Shown here one piece after another: positions 29,676-36,678 of a stretch of DNA of 36,678 bases. How positions within the stretch are numbered: the first letter of the stretch is position 1; each line of letters begins with the position of its first letter. Position numbers and translations under genes: made by a program. Source of the DNA: an uncultured Lentisphaeraceae bacterium (lineage in GTDB: Bacteria > Verrucomicrobiota > Kiritimatiellia > RFP12 > DVOR01); contig CASDPK010000023.1 of the NCBI GenBank assembly GCA_949282555.1, forward strand, positions 1 through 36,678, given 5' to 3'. The notes below the pieces were generated by a model. That model worked only from the letters and a program-made list of their open reading frames with translations. It did no database searches and was not told the origin of the DNA.

Positions 29676-31366
29676 CAGTCTTCGTCTCCCATGGTTGCGC
29701 GGAGGACCTCCTCCAACGTGGTCATGCCCGCGGCCACCTTCAACATACCGTCCTCACGGAGCGTGCGCATGCCCATTTCGCGGACGCGCGCCCGGAGCAC
29801 GAGTGTGGGGGCTTTGTCAAAAATCATGCGTTGCACCGTGTCGTCCACGGTGAAGATCTCAAAGAGGCCCTTGCGGCCCTTGTAACCGGTTTTCCCGCAG
29901 ACGGGGCAACCCGCGCCCTTGAACATGCGCATGTTCTCGACGTTGCGGGCCAACGTGCCGAGCATTCTGCGCTCACGGTCGGTGGGGATGTGCTCCTCGC
30001 GGCACTTCTCGCAGATGGAGCGCACCAGGCGCTGGGCCATGGCCGCGCGCAGGGCCGACGCCACAAGGAAGGGCTTGATGCCGATATCCGTGAGACGCGT
30101 CACGGCGCTGGGGGCGTCGTTCGTGTGCAGGGTGGAGAAGACGAGGTGACCGGTGAGGGCCGCTTCCATGGCGATTTCGGCGGTCTCATGGTCACGGATT
30201 TCACCGATCATCACGATGTTCGGGGCCTGACGCAGAATGGAGCGGAGGGCGGCGGAGAAGTCGAGCCCGACGGCACGGTTCACCTGCACCTGGTTGATGC
30301 CGCTCATCTGATATTCCACCGGGTCTTCCACGGTGATGAGCTTCTTGTCCGGGCGGTTGATTTGCCCGAGGCAGGCGTAAAGGGTGGTCGTCTTGCCCGA
30401 ACCGGTCGGGCCCGTCACCAAAATCACGCCGTCGGGCAAGCCGATGAGGCGCTCGAACTTGGCCTGGTCGTCGGACAAAAAGCCCAATTGCGGGAGGCCC
30501 AACGCGAGGTTCTGCTTGTCGAGGATACGCATCACGATGGACTCCCCGAAGTTCGTCGGCACCGTGCTCACACGAAGATCCAGCTCGCGATCGGCCATCT
30601 TGACCTGGATGCGGCCGTCCTGCGGGATGCGCCGTTCCGAAAGGTCCATGTTGGCCATCAGCTTCACGCGCGAGATGATGGCGCTTTGCAGGCGCTTGGG
30701 CGGTTCGTCCATCTCGCGCAACGCGCCATCGATGCGGAAGCGCACCCGGAAATGCTTCTCCATCGGCTCCAAGTGGATATCCGAAGCCTTCATCTTGCAG
30801 GCATCCGTCAGGATCAGGCTCACGAGGCGGATCACCGGGGCATCGCCCTCATCGTCGCCGCCCTCCACGGCCATCTCCTTGCGCTGCGCCACGAGGTTCT
30901 CCCCCGTGTCCGTGGCGTTCGGGTCGAACGTCAGCGGGTAAAGCTTCTCCGTGAGGCGCTTGATGTCGTCGCGCGTCACCACCACAAAGTCCGCATTGCG
31001 GCCATTCAGGCGGAAGCGGATGGCGTCCTGCGCGTCGTAATCGCCCGGATCGCAGATGGCCACCATCACGGCGTCGCCGTCGTCCTGCAACGGCACGGCG
31101 CGGAACTTCCGGGCGGTCTCAGCGTCCAGCAAATGCGCCGTCTCCGCCGGGATGTCGTCCCCATCGATCGAGGCGAACGGCATTCCAAACTGCTCAGCCA
31201 GCGTCCCCAGCACATCCTCTTCGCTGACGGTTCCCTGCTCCACCAACCAGTCCAGAGGCGTCTGCCCGTCCTTGCGTTTGGCGGCAAGGGCGTCCGAGAC
31301 CTGGGCCGCGGTCAGCTTCCCCGTCTCCTGCAGAACCTGCAGGGCATATTCGTCGTTCGTCGTCAC
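29675..31366 (-). CDS. PilB/GspE-family ATPase (second copy) with RQAPN Walker B variant
   Basis: 563 aa from the GTG at 31366, with GGAGG 8 nt upstream. MshEN domain N-terminally (LAEQFGMPFASIDGDDIP), then the ATPase with Walker A GPTGSGKT (K325), Asp box ITVEDPVEY and His box FSTLHTNDA. The segment normally reading RQDPD is RQAPN here (A381, N383), followed by a normal IVMIGEIRD. The zinc motif is CEKC...CPVC. Both acids being replaced while the catalytic glutamate is kept is a recurrent subtype in this family as far as I recall, so it need not be inactive. It is the first gene of the pilus ATPase operon. Confidence 0.9.
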   Translation of the reverse strand: MTTNDEYALQVLQETGKLTAAQVSDALAAKRKDGQTPLDWLVEQGTVSEEDVLGTLAEQFGMPFASIDGDDIPAETAHLLDAETARKFRAVPLQDDGDAVMVAICDPGDYDAQDAIRFRLNGRNADFVVVTRDDIKRLTEKLYPLTFDPNATDTGENLVAQRKEMAVEGGDDEGDAPVIRLVSLILTDACKMKASDIHLEPMEKHFRVRFRIDGALREMDEPPKRLQSAIISRVKLMANMDLSERRIPQDGRIQVKMADRELDLRVSTVPTNFGESIVMRILDKQNLALGLPQLGFLSDDQAKFERLIGLPDGVILVTGPTGSGKTTTLYACLGQINRPDKKLITVEDPVEYQMSGINQVQVNRAVGLDFSAALRSILRQAPNIVMIGEIRDHETAEIAMEAALTGHLVFSTLHTNDAPSAVTRLTDIGIKPFLVASALRAAMAQRLVRSICEKCREEHIPTDRERRMLGTLARNVENMRMFKGAGCPVCGKTGYKGRKGLFEIFTVDDTVQRMIFDKAPTLVLRARVREMGMRTLREDGMLKVAAGMTTLEEVLRATMGDED

Positions 31367-31404
31367 GCGTTAAACCTCCCAAAGGCTCAAATCATGCTCT
31401 CCAG

Positions 31405-31413
31405 AAGATAGCA
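31405..31413 (-). promoter_or_regulatory. Possible extended -10 promoter for pilus ATPase operon
   Basis: On the minus strand TG-C-TATCTT lies about 40 bp before the GTG at 31366. TTGCAC occurs 18 bp upstream, as part of a small CCCGT/ACGGG hairpin. The gap to tsaD is 119 bp, so either its own promoter or readthrough from tsaD is possible. Confidence 0.35.
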
Positions 31414-31485
31414 CAACACCTCTCCCCCGTGCAAACGGGAAAGTCGCGTTCACGCGCTGGGCAAGGAAGGAGAGGGATGCGCCGC

Positions 31486-32553
31486 TCAGACGGGCAAGGA
31501 GGGGTCGATGTCGAGCGCCAAAGGATCGTCGCAAGGGAGGGCCCCTCCGGCGGAGGCCAAGCCGGCAATCATCGCGGCATTGTCGCCGCAATAGCGCGGC
31601 TCAGCCGTAAGCAGACGGACGCCGTGCCGCTCAGCCACGCGGTCCAACGCCTCCCGAAGGCGCCCATTGAGCGAGACCCCACCGCCCACGGCAAAACTGC
31701 GGTAACGGCCGCCTCCCAACGCGGCCTCGGCCCGCTTCGCCAACGCGGCCACAATGGCCTCTTGATAGGACGCGCACAGATGGGCGACCTCATCCTCCCC
31801 CTGCGGCGGGGTTTTGCGCACGTGCGTGAGAAGCGCGGTCTTCAGACCGCTGAAGCTCACGCAAAGCTCCGGACGGAGCCCCTCCGGCAACGGATGATCG
31901 GGGGCGACCTTCCCCTGAGGAAAGACGACGAGGGGCTTCTCCCGCAAGGGGCCGTTTCGCCACGCCTTCGCCATGCGGTCAATCACGGGGCCGCCGGGAT
32001 AGCCCAGCCCCAACAGTTTGGCCGCCTTGTCGAACGCCTCCCCGGCCGCATCGTCGATGGTCTGCCCCATGAGCCGGAAGCGGTTGGGCTCCGGGCAATC
32101 CACGAAACATGTGTGCCCGCCGCTCACGGCAAGGCCAAGCTGAGGGTAAAGCGCCTCCGTGCGGCGCTCGGGATGATCCAAGCGCACCGACCACAAATGC
32201 GCGTGCATATGGTTCACCGGCAAGAGCGGCTTGCCCAACGCAAGCGCCAGCCCCTTCGCGGCGGTCCACCCCACCAAGAGCGAGGCGGCAAGCCCCGGCC
32301 CGCACGTGGCGGCGATGGCGTCAATCCGCGCCCACGGGTCCGGCTCACCGGGGAAGGCGTCGGCAAGGGCTTGCGCCACAATGCCGCGGATCTTCTCGAT
32401 GTGCGAACGGGAGGCGATCTCCGGCACCACCCCGCCATAGGGGCGGTGGAGAGGCACTTGGGAATAAATGACCGACGAAAGCACCTCGTCGCCTTCGCGG
32501 ACGACGGCGGCGGCGGTTTCGTCACAGGAACTTTCAATGCCGAGGACTGTCAT
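31486..32553 (-). CDS. tsaD: tRNA N6-adenosine threonylcarbamoyltransferase
   Basis: 355 aa. TsaD (YgjD/Kae1) transfers threonylcarbamoyl from TC-AMP to A37 of ANN-decoding tRNAs, together with TsaB and TsaE; it is essential in most bacteria. The opening TVLGIESSCDETAAAVV is the ASKHA phosphate-1 motif. The metal-binding HMHAHLWS supplies the two histidines, and PGLAASLLVGWTAAKGLAL, GGHTCFVD and FAVGGGVSLNGRLR are the remaining conserved blocks. It lies 29 bp downstream of the large DUF3857 gene on the same strand, so it is probably read through from that transcript. tsaB and tsaE are not in the window. Confidence 0.97.
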   Translation of the reverse strand: MTVLGIESSCDETAAAVVREGDEVLSSVIYSQVPLHRPYGGVVPEIASRSHIEKIRGIVAQALADAFPGEPDPWARIDAIAATCGPGLAASLLVGWTAAKGLALALGKPLLPVNHMHAHLWSVRLDHPERRTEALYPQLGLAVSGGHTCFVDCPEPNRFRLMGQTIDDAAGEAFDKAAKLLGLGYPGGPVIDRMAKAWRNGPLREKPLVVFPQGKVAPDHPLPEGLRPELCVSFSGLKTALLTHVRKTPPQGEDEVAHLCASYQEAIVAALAKRAEAALGGGRYRSFAVGGGVSLNGRLREALDRVAERHGVRLLTAEPRYCGDNAAMIAGLASAGGALPCDDPLALDIDPSLPV

Positions 32554-32582
32554 GGTCGAAAGCCGTCAAAACGCCTCCCGCC

Positions 32583-35500
32583 TCACTCCGGGAGGCGGAG
32601 GATGAGCGTCTTCATGTTGGGCGCGGAGAGGTGGCGATCCAGCTCCTCCAGTCCGGGCGCCAACCAGCTCCCGAGCAACGCCGGCGAGGCGACGTAGCGG
32701 GTGCGATAGGTCAAGCGCACAAGCCCGGTGTGGGGCTGCGCCGCCGTCTCCAAGGTCAGCGTGTAGGAACCGCCGCCCGGGAGCGTGAAGGCAAAGGGCT
32801 CCGGCTTGGAAAGGATCTCCGAGCCGGCCGGCAACCACAGGTCGTAAACATTCTCGGAGACCTGCGCCTCGGCCTGCCAAATGGGATTCTCGCGACGAAG
32901 GCCCCGGAGGCCATAGACCGCGCCAAGCAAGCGATCCATCGGCACGCTGAGCACACGCCCCTGACGGACGGCGTAGCCCTTTGCCTCAACGGCCAAACGG
33001 GAGCGGACGGGATAAGCCGCCGTGTCCACCACATACTCACTGCACGGCGTGGCGCCCGTCGCCAGCACGTTGGCCGCCTCCGCGATGGCACGGCGGCGCG
33101 TCTCCGGCGTGAAATCGCGGACGGCCCGGCGCAAGGCTCCCGCCGGGAGGCCCCAACGGAAGGTCTCGGAGGAGAGGACGGCATCGCCGGAAGGCGCCAC
33201 GACCACGCGCAACGTTTCCGAGGCGTGCGGGCGCAACGCCTCCGGGAGATCGTGCAACACACGGCCGGAGGCCCCCATGAGCGAACGGGATTGCGCCCAC
33301 GTGGCACCGGGTTCATCAAATTCGCCCTCATCGCCAATCAAGCGGCCATCGGGCAGACGCAGGTAGGGCTGCCCCCAGCGGGTCCAGCGGGGCACGTCAC
33401 GGGCGGCAACAAGGTCGCGGGTGACATAGGCCTCCTCGAGCGTGTCCACATTGGAGAAGACCAATTCCGGCTCGAAATCGGCGGCGCGAAGCAGGGCCAT
33501 CCACAGGAGCAAACGATCCATGCGGTTGCCATAGCCCTCGGCAAGCACGGCGTCAGGCGCGGTGAAGGTGCCGAAGGGCAACTGCGTCCAAGCCGGCCCA
33601 AGCGTCCGAATGCGGCGCGCCATGAACGTCTGAATCGCGCGCAACTTCGCGTCGTCGTCCTCCAAATCCTCCGTGAGGCTCTCGGCGCGTTCGGCGGCCT
33701 TCTCGGAGCCGGCCTTCACGACGGCCTCGGCCTTGGCGATCAACGCGGGGAAGGTACGATAAGCGGCGGCCGAACGCAGGCCCACATAGAGCGTGGGGCG
33801 CCAAAGCGCGCCATCGGGCGTCCTCGGTTCGGGATGCACGGCGGGGAGGTCGCGGAAGGTCCACGTGCGCACCACGTCCGTGCCATTGGTCACCACACTG
33901 CGCTCCACCACGGCGTCGCCGAAGTTGCGCTCGGCCACACGCAACTCACCGTCGAGGGCGAGGGGCAACGTGAGGGTGTAGCGCTGTTCGGCGGTGGGAT
34001 ACGTGCCGCCGAAGGTGACGCTGTCGGCGAAGGGGCGGGTGTCCTTGGAGAGCACCTGCCAATCCATGCGGGTGGTGGACCCCACCTCAACGGCGGGCAA
34101 GGAGACCACCGTCTTGCGCATGGCCGGATAACGCGGGGCCAAGGCGGCGTTGTCGGCGTCAAGCTCGCTGATTTCCTTGGGGGTCACGGCCACGCGATCC
34201 CCCTTGTCGGTCGTGGTCTCGGCGGCATTGATGGTCAGCTGCTGCCAGGCGGGATTGTGCCAAAGGATGCGCTCGCCAAGGTCACGCTTGCCTTGGAAGG
34301 TCAAGATCTTGATGGTGCTGTCCTGGCGGCGAAGCACCGAACCGTCGGCGCGGAGGGTCACCGCCTCGGACTGCCGGCGCACAAGGGCGTCGGCATCCTG
34401 CTCGGGGGCCTTGGCGAACAGCGGACGCAAGGACTCGAAGCGGCGGAGGCTCTCGGCGAAACGGCGGAGGCTGCGGTAATCCTCGGGCGTGTAGGTCTTA
34501 TGGGAAAGCTCAAGGGCGCGGGAGAGGGTGAGCGTGCCATCCTTCGCGCGCTTGCAGACCACATCGTAGGAGGCGCCGTTGGCCTTGAGGATCGGGTCAT
34601 CGGGCAACAAGGCGGGCTCGCCCAAACGCCCGAACCCGCGAAGCGTGAGCCGTTCGCGAACGGCGCAGGGGGCCATGATCACCCAGTCGTACTTGCGCGT
34701 GGGCTGGCTGAGCCCATCGAAAAGGAAGTTGACCAACCCAACGGAACGGCTGAGGAAGGGCAGATCCACCGGGGTGCGTCCGTTGGCGTCGGGCACGGCG
34801 TAGCCGGGAACGCGCGCGGTGAGGCGCACCTTGAGGGGCTGCGTGATGTCCTGCGGATTCTCGGGGCTCACGGTGAAATCCACCAGCTCCGCCCCGGGAA
34901 GCACGCGCTTGAGCAACCCATCGAAACGGTCGCGCACACGGTCCGGCGGATTCTTGACGAAGAGCGGACGGTAGGCATTGTCATTCATGCCGCCGAAGTT
35001 CAGCGAAGAGGAGAGCTCAAGCGTCCCGGCGGCGTCGAGCGTGCCTTCGGTGACGATGTCCATCAAATTCTCTTCGGGCGCAGGCACGGGAGAGAGGCGC
35101 AACGTGTCGCCTTCGGGACGGCAGACGAGATAGGTGCTGTCGCTCAGATACGCGGGAAACTCCGCGCGTGCGGTATCGTCGGTGGGGTCAAGCAACCGAT
35201 AATTCTTGCCGCCCAGGTCAATGGCCACGACGGCATGGTTGAAATACGGGATGGGCACTTCCCGATCGCGCTTGGAGCCGGCGTTGATGAGCACGGGGAA
35301 GGCTTCATATCCGGCTTTCCGCAACATGGCCACCAACAAAGCCCCCTTATCGCGGCAGACGCCATAACGGTTCTCGAAGGTGAGCGCCACATCGTGCGGT
35401 TCGTAACCGGGCGCCGTGTCCTCCGCGATGATGCCCATGTAGCGGATGCTCTGCGCCACGAACCCGAAAAGGGCCTCAATCTTCTCCGCATCGGTGGCCT

Positions 35501-36380
35501 TGCCCTCCGTGAGCTCGCGCACCTTCGCGTCGATGGCCGGGGTGGTGGTCAAGTGCGGGAGGCAAAGCCCCCAATACCACTTGGAGAGCTCCTCCCACGT
35601 GGCAAAGGTCGAAACGACCACGCGCTGCACCTCCGTGCTTTCGTCGGGCATATTCTCCTCGGCGAAGGTCTGCGGCACATTGCGCGCCACCCAACGGTGA
35701 AGCGTGCGGCCATCGGGCAACGTTTCCCGGCTCGCCGTGACGGTGCCGGACACCTTGTCCAACAGCGCCGTGCTGCGCAACGGCAACTCCTTCGGCGCAA
35801 GGATGGTAAGCGACGCATAGGGAATCGGCCCCTCCGTGCCCTCAAAGGTCTCGAAATCATAATACGTGTCCGGAATCCGGGGACGGGACGTGTGATAGGC
35901 CAGCACGATGTGCAACGTGTCGCCCACCCCAACGCGCGGAACGGTGAGCACCAGCCGCTTGGAGGTGGGGTCATAAATGTTGGCCTCGTTGCCGCTGTTC
36001 GAGGTGGCGGCCTTCACGTTCGCCCTCAGGTCGATGGGCTCCACCGTCCCATCCGCACGGAGGACCTCGGCCACCTGGAACTCGGCCTCCGAAAATCCTT
36101 CCTTATACCACAGCGGCACATCCCGCAACTCCTTGGCGCCGGCCTCCGTCAACGCCTTCGTCCAAAACTCAACCCACATGGTGGACGTGCCGTCGGGCGC
36201 ATACGTCACATAACGGGCCTGGGCGAAGGTCAAGGTCTTGGCATCCGGGGCGTCCGTCGCCGTGCGTTCGCGGGCCTGACGCAACGCCTCCTCGCGGTCG
36301 AGCGTCTCCGGCATCGGCGCCAACGCCCGGGCCCATCCCGCGCACGCGGCCAATACGATCATCATCATGAACTGTTTCAT
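32583..36380 (-). CDS. Giant DUF3857/transglutaminase-like protein, internal duplication
   Basis: 1265 aa from the ATG at 36380 with GGAGGA 7 nt upstream; upstream in-frame sequence is not protein-like. A signal peptide (MKQFMMMIVLAACAGWARA) suggests export. The first half has a DUF3857 domain (about 40-250) and a transglutaminase-like core with C342 in RYGVCRDKGALL, His in FNHAVVAI and Asp in LLDPTDD. The second half repeats the architecture: DUF3857-like from about 655 (RADGSVLRRQDSTIKI) and a core segment GYGNRMDRLLLWMALLRAADF in which the Cys position is R953. The offset is about 611 residues. DUF3857/transglutaminase proteins are common in Bacteroidetes and PVC genomes, and their substrates are unknown. 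Confidence 0.85.
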   Translation of the reverse strand: MKQFMMMIVLAACAGWARALAPMPETLDREEALRQARERTATDAPDAKTLTFAQARYVTYAPDGTSTMWVEFWTKALTEAGAKELRDVPLWYKEGFSEAEFQVAEVLRADGTVEPIDLRANVKAATSNSGNEANIYDPTSKRLVLTVPRVGVGDTLHIVLAYHTSRPRIPDTYYDFETFEGTEGPIPYASLTILAPKELPLRSTALLDKVSGTVTASRETLPDGRTLHRWVARNVPQTFAEENMPDESTEVQRVVVSTFATWEELSKWYWGLCLPHLTTTPAIDAKVRELTEGKATDAEKIEALFGFVAQSIRYMGIIAEDTAPGYEPHDVALTFENRYGVCRDKGALLVAMLRKAGYEAFPVLINAGSKRDREVPIPYFNHAVVAIDLGGKNYRLLDPTDDTARAEFPAYLSDSTYLVCRPEGDTLRLSPVPAPEENLMDIVTEGTLDAAGTLELSSSLNFGGMNDNAYRPLFVKNPPDRVRDRFDGLLKRVLPGAELVDFTVSPENPQDITQPLKVRLTARVPGYAVPDANGRTPVDLPFLSRSVGLVNFLFDGLSQPTRKYDWVIMAPCAVRERLTLRGFGRLGEPALLPDDPILKANGASYDVVCKRAKDGTLTLSRALELSHKTYTPEDYRSLRRFAESLRRFESLRPLFAKAPEQDADALVRRQSEAVTLRADGSVLRRQDSTIKILTFQGKRDLGERILWHNPAWQQLTINAAETTTDKGDRVAVTPKEISELDADNAALAPRYPAMRKTVVSLPAVEVGSTTRMDWQVLSKDTRPFADSVTFGGTYPTAEQRYTLTLPLALDGELRVAERNFGDAVVERSVVTNGTDVVRTWTFRDLPAVHPEPRTPDGALWRPTLYVGLRSAAAYRTFPALIAKAEAVVKAGSEKAAERAESLTEDLEDDDAKLRAIQTFMARRIRTLGPAWTQLPFGTFTAPDAVLAEGYGNRMDRLLLWMALLRAADFEPELVFSNVDTLEEAYVTRDLVAARDVPRWTRWGQPYLRLPDGRLIGDEGEFDEPGATWAQSRSLMGASGRVLHDLPEALRPHASETLRVVVAPSGDAVLSSETFRWGLPAGALRRAVRDFTPETRRRAIAEAANVLATGATPCSEYVVDTAAYPVRSRLAVEAKGYAVRQGRVLSVPMDRLLGAVYGLRGLRRENPIWQAEAQVSENVYDLWLPAGSEILSKPEPFAFTLPGGGSYTLTLETAAQPHTGLVRLTYRTRYVASPALLGSWLAPGLEELDRHLSAPNMKTLILRLPE

Positions 36381-36419
36381 GCGGGTTCCTCCGTCCGGCC
36401 TTCTGCCGGGTCGTTCGAT

Positions 36420-36425
36420 AGTATA
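36420..36425 (-). promoter_or_regulatory. Possible -10 box for the DUF3857/tsaD transcript
   Basis: TATACT on the minus strand lies 40 bp before the ATG at 36380. No convincing -35 is visible, and there is no TG extension. The same TATACT hexamer is used at 14110 and 20992. Confidence 0.3.
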
Positions 36426-36560
36426 GCGAAAACGTGCCCCCTCGGTTGCGTCTTCGCCGACAAGCGGCTCTTCGTCAATCTGTGTGGGTAAATTATCCCA
36501 CCTGTGGCTGGACAGTTGCATACAACCTTTCCTAACGGCCTCTCCTCCCTTACCTCAACG

Positions 36561-36576
36561 CATTGATATATCAATG
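36561..36576. repeat. Perfect 16-bp palindrome CATTGATATATCAATG
   Basis: A strictly symmetrical AT-rich site inside the MITE-like element, next to the long GC-rich hairpin. It could be a dimer-binding site or part of the element's fold. Confidence 0.6.
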
Positions 36577-36580
36577 AAGA

Positions 36581-36643
36581 GGGAGTTCTCTACAGGGGGC
36601 GCGGGGATTTTCGAGTCCCCGGCGCCCCCTGTCGGGAACTCCC
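36581..36643. repeat. Long GC-rich hairpin inside the MITE-like element
   Basis: Three nested stems. GGGAGTTC (36581-36588) pairs with GAACTCCC (36636-36643). ACAGGGGGCGC (36592-36602) pairs with GCGCCCCCTGT (36622-36632). GGGGA (36603-36607) pairs with TCCCC (36616-36620), closing an 8-nt TTTTCGAG loop. Only one bulged G interrupts the inner 16 bp. Confidence 0.8.
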
Positions 36644-36678
36644 TTCCTTCTATGGCTACCCACACAGATTGACGAAGA

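Larger units (their letters stand above)
36469..36678. mobile_element. MITE-like palindromic element with 22-bp inverted repeats
   Basis: 36469-36490 and 36657-36678 are perfect 22-bp inverted repeats (left arm TCTTCGTCAATCTGTGTGGG plus TA). The right arm runs to the very last base of the window, so the repeat may continue outside. The ~166 bp between them contain no ORF but hold a 16-bp palindrome, a small GTTG-CATA-CAAC hairpin and a long GC-rich hairpin. This is the profile of a small non-autonomous element. No transposase is visible. Confidence 0.6.

Noticed and set aside
32631..36491. 1286-codon plus-strand open frame
   Set aside because: It is the exact antisense of the DUF3857/transglutaminase gene in GC-rich DNA. 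The translation is Gly/Arg/His-rich without family motifs, whereas the minus strand has a signal peptide, a Shine-Dalgarno and catalytic residues.
36592..36632. tRNA gene
   Set aside because: Only a T-arm/acceptor-like minihelix can be drawn. D and anticodon arms are missing and the loop is 8 nt, so it is treated as a hairpin of the MITE-like element.

Overview
The window looks like a chromosomal segment from a bacterium of the PVC superphylum, most plausibly Kiritimatiellota or Lentisphaerota. This is inferred from several features together: a PEP-CTERM protein, a Bacteroidetes/PVC-style HU-like protein with a DUF4469-type tail, a UDP-glucose dehydrogenase close to the animal enzyme, a Bat operon, MshEN-type PilB/GspE ATPases and a GxxExxY protein. 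From about 14 kb onward the coding DNA is clearly GC-rich with GC-ending codons. The first 6 kb and parts of 9-13 kb are visibly more AT-rich, as is common in exchangeable surface-polysaccharide loci. No taxonomic search was possible.

Layout. (1) 523-6107, minus strand: a tightly coupled surface-glycan operon. It reads short UDP-sugar dehydrogenase, DegT aminotransferase, a hidden 37-codon ORF, NeuD/PglD-like acyltransferase, GtrB-like glycosyltransferase, GtrA-like flippase and a GT-C polytopic transferase. The last three resemble a gtr glucosylation module. (2) 6.2-8.2 kb: a repeat island with eight hairpin-forming copies of a ~70-bp element and one partial copy. Two ~454-bp direct repeats flank a GxxExxY (PDDEXK_3) nuclease-like gene. 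(3) 8251-9009: a lone HU-like gene with an unusual upstream region of iteron-like repeats and a perfect 13-bp inverted repeat. (4) 9574-13986: UDP-xylose synthase, UDP-glucose dehydrogenase and a WcaF-like acetyltransferase on plus, then a PEP-CTERM protein and a WaaE-like glycosyltransferase on minus. The two dehydrogenase/decarboxylase enzymes give UDP-Glc to UDP-GlcA to UDP-Xyl.

(5) 14145-16792: an exported SagB-like nitroreductase and uvrB. (6) 16884-18335: a self-regulated class II Fic AMPylase with ten copies of a TTTCG(T/C)AA motif upstream. The module splits the uvrB/decarboxylase junction and is flanked by 152-bp direct duplications of that junction. (7) 18423-20855, minus: a PLP basic-amino-acid decarboxylase and a 2[4Fe-4S] ferredoxin, with a strong terminator between them. 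(8) 21005-26651, plus: a Bat operon (BatD, an SH3-containing exported protein, a BatB/BatC fusion). (9) 26870-31366, minus: PilB/GspE-like ATPase, PilT and a second PilB/GspE-like ATPase. (10) 31486-36380, minus: tsaD and a giant DUF3857/transglutaminase protein that is an internal duplication with a dead second half. (11) 36469-36678: a MITE-like palindromic element whose 22-bp inverted repeat ends exactly at the window edge.

The strongest candidates for something undescribed are the Fic/operator-array insertion with its junction duplication, and the GxxExxY gene embedded in covarying palindromic repeats.
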